Of a stretch of DNA of 64,000 bases, positions 14,508 to 27,968 are shown in pieces. Numbering within the stretch: position 1 is the stretch's first letter; each line of letters opens with the position of its first letter. A program made the translations under genes and the position numbers. Source of the DNA: Trichinella spiralis (taxonomy: Eukaryota; Nematoda; Enoplea; Trichinellida; Trichinellidae); the NCBI GenBank assembly GCA_000181795.3, contig CM012955.1:3640223-3704222 (forward strand). The letters run 5' to 3'. The notes beneath the pieces were generated by a model. It was not told the DNA's origin. It did no database searches and was given only the letters and a program-made list of their open reading frames with translations.

Positions 14508-16772
14508 GTTCAATATACTACTGGTAGTTACATTTTCACTTGTCATGTAACGCAAAAATAAATTCACTGAGTTTGATTCTTTTATTTGATAAAATTCAGT
14601 TTATTTTAAATCTGCAAAATAGTGATAGATATGCATGATACAGAACAATATTCTTTATTTATTTTTGTGCATAATGTTTCAGTATATTTTTCTGTTTCAT
14701 TTGCGTTATACTTTTGTCATTTATTTTTTTGGTTCATTTTATGTTCATTGAAGTGTGTGGAAATATTTAAATAAAGGGATGTTGTTTCATCTTTTCTTAA
14801 ATAAAGGCTTGTTGACATGCTATAACTGTGTTGATGAGTGTTTAATTGCACTTCTATATGATGCTGTGATGCACAAATAATATGTGCATTATTTTTCAGA
14901 TTAAACTTTTAATTCTGAAAAATTACTTTTACTTTGTAAATGCATTAATTTTAAGTAGTTTGTTGCCTTCAGCAAAATCATACTTGCGTCTGCAATTAAT
15001 CTTTTTCTTTTCCATGTGAAACACTTTGGATACTGGTCTTAATTTTTGTTCATTGTCTGAAAAATGCTAATAATAGCAAATATTTATTTTGATAATAACA
15101 GTATGAACTCATCCGCTCATTGTGTATTATTATAATTCTGTTGACTGCAAGACACTGTCATTTTTTACATTATTCTTTAGATAAAGGAAGCAGCAAAATG
15201 AAAATTGAACAAGTAAATTATTTAGATTTTTATTCTTGATATTTAATTTTATGTCAAATTAACATTTAAAGAAAAAAATAAAAGAATTAGCTTTCATCGA
15301 CATTGAATTTCGAAGGAACCTAGACTGAGAGCAGAAACCAGAAAAGTTATCCAGGTTTTAATAGTTATGAAGTTGATGTAAAGCATTACTGATAACAAAG
15401 TGTTATGTAGGAAATATTATATTTGCATTTTATTATGAAAAGTAATTTCTAACTCGTAACACCCGAATTATGATAAAACGCATTAAATATAATATTGGTG
15501 AACAGTTCAGCAATGAATCATGACTTTTGCTAGTAATCTGTTACAGCCCAATAATCAAGTGTATTCGTGCAATATTTATTTATATTTAACAAAAATTATT
15601 TTACAGATTCTCAACTGTTCTTTTATTAATAGCTATGCCAGTAATATAGTCACTAAACTTCTTGTGTTCTGAACATTTTCTTATGTTTAACAAATAGTTC
15701 GCTTAATGCTTTAAGTGAATGCCCATCTCTAAGCATTTGATTAATATTACATTTTTATAATCTCTTTTAATTTATCAATTATCAATAAAAACATTGCCGT
15801 ATTTTAACTGTAACTAACTGTAGAAAATATGCGTTGCATTTGACAACTTTATAATTTTATTAATTATTCTGCAATATAGCATGTTTTTAAATTTTTGACG
15901 CAGACACTTTCAATTGATTAAGCACTTGATGAATTCAGTTATTGCCGAACACTTTCCTTTAATTTCAATTCTACATGCACATCTTTCTGTTCATGCGTAA
16001 CATATATTGATTTATTAAAAAAATTTTTTTTTCTTCAATTTTTATATACGGAAATAAAGTATTGAAAAAATGCTTGTATATACAAAATTATTTTTTAATA
16101 ACCAGTGTTTTTAAGTCACCCAATTCTAAGCATATTTTATGACTTCAAAAAAATAGTTTTACTTTTCTCATTGGCATACATAAATATAAAAAAAAGAAAT
16201 AATAATAAATGTGATTAAGCAATAAACAAAGCAATAGTAAATAAAAGCAGCTGTTTTAATGATAAAATGAAAAAGAGGTCAAAACTTTACTTGGCAATAA
16301 ACGACCAACATTTGTTAGTCATTTATCAGATAGCACACAGTATACTGCTTGGTCATGGTTTGCTAGCAAGCTATTGCAGAAGAGGGAACCGGTCTATTGT
16401 GTAGACAAGTGTACGCTTTCGATGTTGTTTGCCTTCAATGAAGTTAGACAGAGCCAAAAATCGGTTTAACTACTGAAAGATGAAAATTCACATTCAAGCG
16501 CATCGCTGTCAACACGCCCTTCAGCTTTTATGATTGATCATAGCAGCCGATCATTGATCGGAAACTCTTACAACGTTTGGATTGTCCTACTTGTATAACC
16601 TTATGTTATATAAAGCATAAAGCAATGTATTTTTCATTTACCTTCTTTACACTGCATATTACTTGATATAAAAGTAGCATTTAAACTTCCCTCTGACAAA
16701 TAATCGAGTTCATAATTTTCAATTTAATGCTTTATGCTATACATTACCAGTCGTTCTTTCTTCTATAATATT
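14508..16772. other. intergenic, AT-rich
   Basis: About 2.3 kb of AT-rich DNA with many short A/T runs. I see no splice-linked open frames. A somewhat GC-richer patch near 16280-16580 has no readable frame. The right part should include the promoter of the vWA gene. Confidence 0.6.
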
Positions 16773-19700
16773 ATGGCATTCCGTATAACTATTTTTTTAC
16801 TTGTAAGTTGGTTATTCTATTTTTCATATTAAATTTCTTCATTCATTACAACTGATTTTTAAACTTTCATGTTTGCTCATGGATTGCGAAATATATATGA
16901 TAGAATCAGTTTAACATTTCATATCTATTCTATTCTTCAGTTTTCATTTTAATAATTTTTAATTTATACATTAAAAGGCAAAACATGAACCACCGCTTTC
17001 ATTTTAGTACAATGCAGTGTTTGCAATGAGCGCAGTCTTTAACAATGCTATTAAAACAGTATTTAGGGTGCAATTGCATTTTTGTTCCTGTGAAATTAAA
17101 TTATACAATATTTATTTTATTTGTATTTTTTTCATTTTCGCATAATTTATTAAACTGCCTCTACTGCATCTTGCGTATTGTTGGCATAAAATGAGTTAGC
17201 AAACTTTAGACAAGCATTTTTATGGAATCTATATGGAAAAAAAATCAAAATTACGTAATGTTTACTTTGAAATGCTGACAATGTTGGGCAATCAATGCAC
17301 TAACATTATTTTACCAATTTTGATTTGTTTTCTAGAAAAAATTCTTAAAGAAATATTTTGAAAAATCAAAATACATTAGTTAATAATTTATATGCATCCA
17401 AAATATGATAATGAACTTTGTTCAGTTTTATGGAGATTTATTGTGTTGTTTCATCTTACTTTATTTTTAGGAACATTAAGTGAACTAACTTGCAAGATTC
17501 ACGTAGATTATTTAAAATGAGTTAAAGAATGAAAGAGTTAAATAATGACTTTGGGAAAATTGGCTTTCCAATAAAATGAAAAAATTATTTAACTTTAAAT
17601 TTTCACCATATTAGTAAATGATAAAAAATGATAAAACATTTATTTGATCACCACTGAATGGTGTAACATTTTTTCATCATTTCAAATTTTTACTCAATAT
17701 TATTATAATGTTGAGTAGTATAGTGTATCTAAGCTATCTGCTTCTGTTATGTAACTGAGAAATTTAAAATGCACTAAATTTTGTTCTATTTTAGTTTGTT
17801 CTGGTTTTACCTATCATAGCCCAGAAAGAATATTACCAACACGGTAAGTGCTGCACTTGTGACGTATCGCATATCACGCGTTTGTCAGTTTACAACAATT
17901 CTGTCATGTAAATGTCATTCATAAGAAACCGATAAACATAATTTTTCATTCAAGCAAAACTTTTCCTGTAAAATGCATACATGAATAAATAATTTTTGCT
18001 AAGAACCACCTAGCCGTCATAATTTTTGATCAGCCCTGAACGTAAAATTTATGCAGCTATTTGCTGCTGCAATGATTTGTATGATTACATATGAGAATGT
18101 ATAAAATATTAAAAAGCTTAACATTATTATTTTAATGAAGGTTGCCTTTTTAGACTATGAAGTATGTTTAAATTATTTAAAAGTGTCTCTTCCATATTAC
18201 TAATCTAGAATCATGCTTATTTGGGTTCTTAAAATAGCAAGTATTTTAACAGGACTGTATATATTTTGAACTCAAGCAATTGCATATAGAATGATGGCAT
18301 TTTACTCTGGAGAGCATCTTCTTGAACTTTAAACGTTTTTCAAAGATTTTAAATCAGTGTTTTGTGGATTTTAGAATTGCAAACCAATTAATTTTACTTT
18401 TTTGCAGATAAAACTGCTTTAACAGCAAAATAATAGATCTGTGTAAAAACATGATCTTCCCTTTACTTTTACGCTAAAAATTTATTTAAAATTATGAGCA
18501 GAGACAAGAGACAAATGTTCTCGCATTTTTTGTTGAAAATATGTGCTATAATTATTCCGTCGATTTCAATCGCGCAATCTAGATTTATATGTAATAAATT
18601 TCATCTATTTTTATTTATCTAACAAACGTAAAACTTTCTTAATTATGAAATTGCTTAATGATTCAAATGAATGACTTAAAATCAAATGCTGGTTTTCTTT
18701 TAATTACTCCCTTACATAAATACATTTTGAAGCAAAGCAATGTTTAATCAAAATCAGATTGCACAGTTGAGCATTGATTACAACGCCAGATGCAATGTAG
18801 AACTTCTATTTGCAAAAACTCATTCGAGAATTATATGTAATTATCTAAATACTGTACAAGTTTTTTTTAATAATTGTTGAAACAACTTGGTTTGGACGAG
18901 CTGTTTCACAATAAACAATGTTGATTTCTGAAAAATGTAACTGCTTTTGCCACATGTTTGGCTTTGTAATGCAGGTGCATTTCACATTTCCAACACAAAA
19001 AAAAACATTAGCAAAGTAAGATAATTGTGGCTTCATAACTTAATAAAATAAAACAAACATTGATTTAAAGCAATCTTTATATTAATTTTTATAGTTATTC
19101 ATAATAGTACATTTTATAGATGTAAACTGTAAGCCTCACCCAGTAGACGTTGTCTTTGTATTTGACAGTTCTCAGAGCATTAAAAAAACATTTGAACACC
19201 AAAAAGAAGTTGTCATCGGTATGGTGAAAAGGATGTCATTCAGACCAAATGCAGGCTTAGTGGGTTTAATTGAATACAGTCGTCATGTAAGTACACTGCT
19301 TCCGCTTCAATCACCTCAGTCAGCTGATCAAGTGACTTCAAAATTTCAAAGCTTGAAGCATATTGGAGCATATACTTTGACAGCAGATGCAGTAAAAATT
19401 GGCGTTGAACAGCTTCGATATGGTCGACCAGGAGTGGACAAGGTTTTCGTTTTAGTAACTGACGGTCATTCATTTAACAAATGGACTGACTTAGTCAAAG
19501 TAGCCGACAGCTTGCATGACACAGGTGCAAAAGTTATTATAATAGCTATAGCAGAAGATTTGTACATGCCTGAGCTACATGAATACGCCGGTGCCCACGG
19601 AACTATTTTTACCCGACAGAATGTTTCCGAAGTTGAAAATTATTTCGCTGCCTTAGTACATGACAAGTGTGAGACTGAAGTAGTTGCTGAAAAACACGAA

Positions 19701-21906
19701 GGTACAATTTAAGAGGCAGCAGATAAACAAGTATCTAATATGGAAATTTTTAGATTGTGCTGCTGATATCTTGTTTGTTCTTGACGCTTCAGGAAGCGTG
19801 AGTGATGACATAAATTTAGAAAAAGCATTTATCAGAGAAGCTGTTAGCGCGTTGACGATACGGCCCACGGCGCATCGTGTTGCACTGATCGAATTCAGTA
19901 GTGAAGATATGCAAAAGTTGCAGTGGAATTTTGATAAATACACTGATAAAAACAAACTTTTAAAAGCTGTGGATGGCAAGAAAATATTTAACATTATGAA
20001 TCTAATGACATGCATCATTTTTGTTTTTTTCATTTAGAATTGCCTTTCTTTGCTGGAACTACTTTCCTAGGTAAAGCACTGCAATTTGCCGAAGGTGTTG
20101 TTAAGAATCGACGCCCTGGCATTCCTTTAATCATATTTGTACTTTCTGATGGCATCAGTTATGACGATGTTGCTCAATCTGCCGCACGTTTGCGCACTTT
20201 ACCCAAAACTCACGTGGTTTCTATTGGTTTTACTACTCCTGTGAACAAGTAATTTATTAAAAAAATATTTTAAATGCAACAATTAATCAATCATAAGGCT
20301 AATTGAAATTGTACGTCAGAATAATTTTTGTAAACAAGTTTCTTAGTAGAAATTTGTTATGCAATGTGAAAAATCGTAAAGCATATGAAATGCATTTATA
20401 GAAAAGCATAATCAAAAGGTACTGCGCTAAATGATTTCACAGAATAATATTTATGAGCAGCAGCTTTCAATTTGTTATTGTTGCAATTTCTGTGTTTGCA
20501 GGTCAAGTTTATTGATAATCTACATTCTTTACCATGATAATGAATTTTAAACCATAAGAGTTTAGCAATATGACCTACATATATGTTCAGCATGCATTTC
20601 CAGTTTTTATAATATCTGATCATTATAATCTGTTAGTAAATTAAAAAATTTTACTTAGTCATCTCATTTAGGTGCTTTGTTATTTTCAGCTTTCAAGCTA
20701 CTATACTTTTCTTACTTAAAAATATGACCCTTAATAAGTTTCGTAAGATTAGAATTGTTTTGTAAGTTTTCCAGCATGGCAAGCATAAAATCTCCTTTAT
20801 TCTGCACTTTGTGTTGATGTAATGTTATAGAATTATTTTTATCAATTCTAATTGTATATTATTACAAAGGATGTTTGAGAAACAAAAGGTAAATTTTATT
20901 AATTAGCTTCATTTGATCTTTTCATATAATTTGAATAAGTTTTAAATTGTTATGAAAGTTAAACGGTTGATTAATTTTTCTCAAGCATCTTTTGTAATGC
21001 TTTAAAAATAAAACGATGTACCATATAATATGAAATAATCAATTTTTTAATGATTATTCTAATTATTCCTTAACTTTATTCTAGACCAGAACTTATAATG
21101 ATTTCTGGCAGTGCAAATATGACTTACACCCATAAGCAACTTCACAAAGTAAAGAAAGGAATAATGAAATCCAATTTGAATTGTGAACGAAATGCGGCAT
21201 CAGAAAGTTCTTCAGAATCCTCATCTGAATCTTCTGAATCAGCTTCATCAGAAGAGTCAAAACATGATAACAATCCATCAAAAGCTGTATCGTTAGCTGT
21301 TCACCAGTCGCCATATGGGCCTGCTTTTTCATTAGTGCAGAAAAATTTAGAACAGTCATTGTCAGAATGTGAAAGTAAATTTAGTAGTGCGTACTAAAAA
21401 AATATTTCAGTGCTTAGAATAATATTATTGTAGGAAATCCACCAAATTTTCTTATTTTGATCGATTCTTCAAAAAAGCAGGGTTCGGTAGATTCAAGAAG
21501 AGAAGTAGCGATGCAATTAATTTTCAAATTTCTCCACCAAAACCCTAAAGTTCAGATCACAGTAGTGCAACATCCATATCCTGAAAAGATTGAAAATGTT
21601 GGCCAACGGATCAATTCTTATTTATTAGACTGCCATTTTGATATGTTTAAAAATGAAGGCAACACCCATGAAAGTGGAAAGACACCTCCTGCGGTATTGA
21701 TTACTGATGCTGTCCACAGAAAACATTTGCTTAACAAAGCCGTCCAGCTGACATCAGCTGGCCTCAATTTGTACTTTTTGACAGTTGATGAAAGCGAACA
21801 ACCATCATCAGCTCAGCTCCGGAGCAGTGAACGCGTTTTTGGTCAAGACAATCTGAACGCGCTCTATGAAAAAATATTACAAAATAATGATTGCTTTGTA
21901 AAATAG
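16773..21906 (+). CDS. secreted protein with three von Willebrand factor A domains
   Basis: Predicted extracellular adhesion or matrix protein. Seven exons join in phase: 16773-16802, 17795-17843, 19120-19701, 19754-19975, 20038-20248, 21085-21374 and 21434-21906, giving 618 residues. The first two exons encode a signal peptide (MAFRITIFLLFVLVLPIIAQ). vWA1 (about 30-215) has a MIDAS DxSxS as DSSQS, and LVTDGHS. vWA2 (about 221-365) has the classic LFVLDASGSVSD and VLSDG. A Ser/Glu-rich spacer (about 400-425) follows. vWA3 (about 462-618) is degenerate: LILIDSSKKQGS lacks a full MIDAS. Exon 4 appears to end at a GC donor (GATG/GCAAGA), because no GT site gives the required phase. There is no transmembrane segment. 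vWA proteins often bind collagen or other matrix; the partner here is unknown. Confidence 0.86.
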
Positions 21907-22336
21907 AAATTTTCCTTCAGAAGTTTACAATTTGTGATTTGCCATGTTTTGATTTAGCATATTCGATTTCATAGGCAACGTGACAATTTTTTGATGAAAA
22001 TAGTTTAGACTTTGTGAACGAGATGTGAATATACTGATTCTTTAATTGAACATGTTGAAACAGCAACCACTTATTGTAAAAGTTGAATCTTCCATTCTAC
22101 GCTATGTATATGAAATACTTCTTTTTATATTCTGAAAATTTTGCATCTGAATGAAATAAGTGTAATAATAAAATAATTTGTAAAAATCATATTTTCTTTG
22201 TTTTTGCAGTTATTATTAAAAGTACATTAATATTTTAAACTTGTGTATCATTTATATTTGTAATTTCAGTTCACTTTTTAAATTTTAAACTGAAAGACAG
22301 ACAGCTAATGATAATTCTCAGAAAATGGTGAAGATA

Positions 22337-25100
22337 TTACTGATCAATGTAGTGCATATAAGAATGTCCATCTGGAACAAAAGAGTGTTGATATCGAGCT
22401 GAATCAGTTAAAGTATTTAAATCAGATTTAGCAATAATTTGCTGAATCATTTCTTCCGTTAATCCGTACTTATCTTTCAAACCATGCATTTGGCGGATCC
22501 ATTCTTTGAACGAATCTGCTTTTCCACCGAGTACATTGCTTAAATTATATATATTTCGGCCAAAATAATGTATCTTTTGAATATAATGTGTGCCCATGCT
22601 GTCAATGCACATTGTTGATATGATCAATCCAAAAAAAATAAATAATAAAGTAAATATTAAAGACTGATCGTCCGCATTTGGAACCAAATCACCGAATCCT
22701 ATCGTCAGTGCAGTTACTGCGCAGTAATAGAATGAATCCCAGTATTGCCAGAAGTGAAATTGATGAAAAAATGCTGCACATATTCCCACAAATAAAAGCA
22801 ATATAAGAATAAGAAATAATGGTGGCGCTTTTGCTGACGTCTCACTTTCAACGTCCAGTTCATCTCTGATGTTTTTTGAAATTGATGCATCGATACATTC
22901 ACCTGACTGAAAATGGTTGTCTGCATTTTGTAAAATTGTCGATGGCTGCTTGCATTCAAATGAGCAGCGATATGGTAAATATTTTTGTTTCCAGCATTTC
23001 CAGAATGATTTTATCCATACAGATAAAGACAAATATATGGACGAAAGCAAATCGACAGAAAATTTGCTGAAGTTACCGACCGTAACTAATGATAGAGGTA
23101 TACCGATGCATGCGTAAAAAATGCAAAACAAGCGACCCCAAAAAGTTGTTGGAGCTAAGTTACCATATCCTATAATTAAAGTGAAAAGAAGTCAGTGAAT
23201 TAGAAAAAATGTGGCATGCATATATGTGTAAAATATCATATGCGCATATTTATTCATACTGTATATATATATATATATATATTTGTTTATTTATATATTT
23301 ATTATATATCTCAAAAAATGCATGTAGATTATACTTATTATGTATGTTGAGCACACATTTATAAAATTTTCTGAATGCATTTCATGAAAAGATATTAAAT
23401 TAATATATATATTTAAATATTAGCATTTCGACTAAATTAATTGGTCAAAAATATTAAAATGCTTTGTAAAAATTTGCTTTCTACCTGGAATCAAAATTAA
23501 TAACAGTTATTTAATTGAAGTATTTTTAATATTTCTTTTTTAATTAAGAATTATAACAAAAATGTTTCAAAACATTTGTTGTGTAAATGATTAATAATTC
23601 AGATCATACAATTTGCGTGGCAATTCACGTTGGTCATAGTTAATGAAATTATACTCGTACATATTTAAAAATACTGCAATAAAAACTAACCGACAGTAGT
23701 TATTAATGTAGTAGAGAAAAGAAGAGCAGAACGAAGACTCCAAGACAACGAAGAATAGTTTCTACCCATGTCTTTAGCTCTAATTCCTTCTTTGAAAGCA
23801 TAAAAAGTAGATTTTACCATTTTTTCTATTTCACTTTGACTAATGTTATTAAACTCCAGATCTGACAGACTTTGGTTGATCGTTGAACTCCACAGCTGCT
23901 CCAGTACATTGTTTTGAACAGCTCTTAAGCGTCTTGAAGCAGCAAGCTTGTGCTCTAATTCAAATGACTGTTCAAGTTTGACAAACACAACCGCACCGAT
24001 TACAATGTATAAACATGTGCTTATGACCAAAACGATATGTGGAAGAACAATGCGCGCCTTCTAAAACCATATAAAATGTATTCTATTGCATCTACAAAGC
24101 ATTTATTAATGATCAACTTATATTTAATTTTCATTTCAATCTTTGCATGTATTTGATGCAAGATAAATCAATACCAATACTCTTGTTTTCCCTTACTTGG
24201 GTTTCACTTTAAAATAATCTAAAGGTAACATAAGCAAGATAGCAAAACTGCTGTAAAATTTTAAAATCTATAATTCATATTTATATTTTTTGATAAAAAA
24301 TTTACATACATAAATCCTGTTGCTTCTACTCAATTCTCATGATTACTTGTATTAAATTTTACAGTTATTTATGAATTAAATCAGTTTAATTTTACAGATT
24401 AATGAATAGACTATTGAATGTCAGAAAACAGATAAAAGATTAATATATAATACTAATATAATTGTTCAGATAATTAGCAAATAAAGATATTATTTATATT
24501 GCTAAAATAAACAAATAAAAGTGGAATCAGTGGACAAATTTTCTTTGAAAAATAATTTAATTTTGGCTTTTCATCAATTTTAGATATAATCGTGATAAAA
24601 GTTATTCTGACGTACAAGCACAATTATCTGAAAACTTTTTGGTCAAATCAAAATTCTAATAATCAATACTTTTGGAGGTTACAACATGTGTAATAATATT
24701 TTTCTTTTGAAATAATAATTTATTTAAAATGCATTTTGTAAAAAATTGATCTAGTAATATAAGCATAATAAAATCGAGCATCGACATTGCATTGCCCATT
24801 GTCAAAAAGTCTTTAAAAGTTTTACTTACGCTGTACAGCATTGAGTTTTTAGAAATTTTGCAGTTTGCAACTTCTGAATTATCAATTCCATTAATTTCAC
24901 TATTTCTAGCTGCCCTACTGCATCTCGCTAGTGATGCAAAAGAAGATTCGTTGCTGTGAGTTGCTGGCCACGTATCCATTCCGTTGAATTCAAATGCCCA
25001 GGAAATGGCTCGGCTGAAAATTGGTAGCAATGTGAATGCTTGTTAATACTCCTTACTTCTTGTCAGTGATTCTTGTTAATGCAGACAAATTCCGCGTCAT
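22337..25100 (-). CDS. two-pore-domain (TWK/K2P) potassium channel subunit
   Basis: Plasma-membrane background potassium channel. Four exons: 25100-25057, 25013-24830, 24060-23691 and 23169-22337, giving about 476 residues. M1 is at about 81-104 (VLPHIVLVISTCLYIVIGAVVF). A long extracellular loop carries NYSSLSWS. The first selectivity filter is TTVGYGNLAP at about 196, split by an intron within the glycine codon. M2 is CIFYACIGIPLSLVTVG, M3 is APPLFLILILLLFVGICAAFF, the second filter is TIGFGD at about 355, and M4 is LIFTLLFIFFGLIISTMC. This is the K2P arrangement of two pore loops and four helices. The start (MTRNLSALTRITDK) rests on a 43-base intron with good splice sites and correct phase; the next in-frame Met is at 24979. 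Nematodes have many TWK genes, so I give no symbol. Confidence 0.93.
23262..23282. repeat. (TA)n microsatellite
   Basis: Short uninterrupted TA tract inside the last intron of the potassium-channel gene. Confidence 0.9.
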
Positions 25101-26692
25101 CAAACTTTTTCTTAACAATGCTCTGCGCTAATAACACTGAACTAGACGCTTAAAATTTGATTCCAATTTGACGCCTGCAAACCGCTTAATATGTCCAGAT
25201 TAATACAGCACAAATAACAATGTTCTCGGTGTGATCAAAATTTCACTCGAGTCAGAGATCAAGTCACAGTGTTAACGTTGAAATCAATTTTGAACACATA
25301 TTCTTGTAAATGATTGATTCAAATTTCTTAGCTTAGCGTTATATTTTACGGATTTAATAGCTTGGACACTGAAACAAAATGTGTCAGATGTTTGCTAAAT
25401 GGCTAATATGTCTCGTAAAAAAGTGCTCAGTAAAACTTTTCATTGCTTGAACGATTGCATGTGTGAGAAGCATTGATTTTCACTCACTAATCGACCGTGA
25501 AAATTGACGATATTCAGCTAACTTGAAAGGAAGTAAATAAAAAAGAGAATTTGAAGCTAATCGATGCGCATGACGATTTCTATTCATTTTCCAGGTAAGC
25601 TTAGCATAAGTGATTGAAAAGAACCCTTATCTCAATCGACAACAGCTTTCGCGTGAAAGCAGTTTCAGTTCACTATTCAAACAACGTTGCTAAGCAATGT
25701 CAACGACTTTGCAATTGATCGCTTCACAACTGCAAGTGCAATCTCTTTGTGAGAACATTTTTTTTTGTTAATAAATTTATTTTGCAAAACTTTCAACTTA
25801 AAATTAGTTTATTAATTAATTTTAATACACACTGAATTGTCTTATGTCGTCACATTAAATCAAAATTTTCTCCATGTATCTTACTTGGGTAATGCAATCA
25901 ACAAATTATGCAAATTTTCTGATCATCAATGAAATAGAACAGGCCGTGTTTGCGATTTTATGCATATGCAACAAAAGTGTCTCCTATCATATAATTGTAT
26001 ATATATATATTTCATAAACCTCAGTCCGTTTTTGCAAATTTTTCGAAAAACATCACTAATTTGTTAATCTACTGATATTTTTAAAATTTCCAAATGAAGT
26101 TTTCAGTCTGTCAAATTTATGACAATATTTTAGATAAAAATTATATTTTATGACAACAAATGCTTTTATTAATATCATAGTGTGACTGAAATATTAAAAT
26201 TACTTTTATTTCAAAAATGGACACAACACAAGCAAACAAGTAAAAGTTAATGTTATATTATTTTCTTTAATTTGATTTGATTTGATTTGTTCATTATCAT
26301 TTTTTACAATTATTTACAAATCTTTTTAATATTTTAGCATAAAAAATACATATATGTAGTGTTTATTTAAAAATAATGCAACGCGAACTTATTTTGTACT
26401 TAAAATAAGTAAAATTCATTTTTTTATTGTAAAAATTTTCATACTTTTACAAAAAAATAAAACAATATAAAGTGTTTAAAAAAATATTTTTTTCATGTTG
26501 GTGTAGAATTATGAAATACAACATAATTTATCGTCCACAAATTGTTCTCTATAATATATTCATTGTTAATTTAACCTATTTTGATCATGTAAATACACAG
26601 CCAGACGAGTAATGGTGCACTTTATTTATTAGCTAATCTGAATGGCATCACTTATGTAGTTCACCACGTTTCCGTTTATTCTGAAAAACAAA
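25101..26692. other. intergenic
   Basis: AT-rich DNA upstream of the potassium channel, so its promoter should lie at the left end. I see no coding frame of note. A small (TA)n tract lies near 25998-26012. Confidence 0.55.
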
Positions 26693-26950
26693 TTACTTAT
26701 CTTTTCTTTTAATCTGCACGGTTGGATTTCTGGTCACGTGGCGGTTATGCAGTTGACGTATGGTGCAATCATTCTTGAACAGGGTCAACTGTACTGGTGA
26801 GCTGAACTCTTGGTCTTCGTACTGAAGCAGCTGTTTAGGAAAAAAAAATTTTGCTAGTGCTATTGTAACTAGGTCATTATATATATATATATGATTAACC
26901 GTGGTAATTTGCGCGCAAATGCAACAGAAGGCAGCTATGTAAATAATCAT
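26693..26950 (-). CDS. tentative small secreted protein, two exons
   Basis: Not recognised. An ATG at 26950 opens MIIYIAAFCCICAQITT, a good signal-peptide core, up to a donor CACG/GTTAAT at 26900. A normal-length intron of 69 bases then reaches CTAAACAG, and exon 26830-26693 continues in phase for 45 charged residues ending in VQIKRKDK and a stop. The total is about 62 residues. The exon is less AT-rich than its surroundings, which favours coding. Against it, there is no homology I know, and another TTTTTCAG acceptor lies just after the stop (about 26682), so the 3' end may be different. Either the signal-peptide reading or the whole gene could be wrong. Confidence 0.3.
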   Translation of the reverse strand: MIIYIAAFCCICAQITTVNHIYIYNDLVTIALAKFFFPKQLLQYEDQEFSSPVQLTLFKNDCTIRQLHNRHVTRNPTVQIKRKDK

Positions 26951-27703
26951 ATATCCGCAGTGTAATATTGCAAGTCACTTACTGTTCTCAGTTCACAGTT
27001 TGCTCGATTACAGTTTACTGTGCAACTATTACAACAGAGCAATTGTTGTCTGGTGCTAATTGGCAGCATTCCTTCAGGCGGTTCAATTTTTCATTGGATA
27101 AAAAGTACAAGAATTCTTTTTCACATTTTTTTCAAAAATTAGTTGTGATTTAAACATTTATTTAATATAAAAAAACTGCAGTATATTTTTTGAATAAAAA
27201 TAGTAATAGGTACAAAATAAAAAATACTCTATTAAATTGTCAGTTTATTTTATGAATCAATACAATGAGTATGTCAATATGGAGAGCTAAAACAGCTGAA
27301 ATATTAATTCAGCTTATCATTTTAACTCTTTCTATAAAATTTTGGTAATCTACTGGTTATATTCCATCGGTGTAATTTTGTCAAAGACAATTTATTATTT
27401 TAACAAACACATAATTTTTCTTATTTTATTAAATATTTACTTTAAAATTTACATTTTCTAAAATTCTTCATTACTGGTGAATTGGATTTATATTTTTAAA
27501 TTGTGGGTTTCCACCCTTTTACGTGTTTTGTCCAGCTTTGCATTGTCAAAACAAAAATGTAATGCATCCAGTTTACTTGATTATATGATCACAACTAGTC
27601 AATTCATGCAAGTAATAAAAAGTTCTAATACAATACATTAATATACAATGTAAACTACCTACTACTTATTACTAATAACTATCAATAAGTTGTACTAATA
27701 ATG

Positions 27704-27742
<39 letters not shown>

Positions 27743-27968
27743 GCAATGTAAATATGCATATAATATAAGAAAATTCATGCAATAATGCAGCTAACAATAC
27801 AAAATAATTTATGGATAATAAATAGTCTAAAATGTGTGCTTGCCACTGATAAATAAATGAAGTTAAATGAAAAAGATTCGAGAGTCTCACAAAAACAAAC
27901 TCCACAGACATATAACTGCTGTTTGATATCACATCCACGGCTAAAAATGATCTCAATTAAGATTCAAA
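26951..27968. other. intergenic
   Basis: AT-rich DNA between the tentative small gene and the end of the HMG-box gene. It contains an AAT tract at about 27704-27740 and no coding signal I can support. Confidence 0.6.
27704..27740. repeat. (AAT)n microsatellite
   Basis: About twelve uninterrupted AAT trinucleotide units downstream of the HMG-box gene. Confidence 0.95.
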
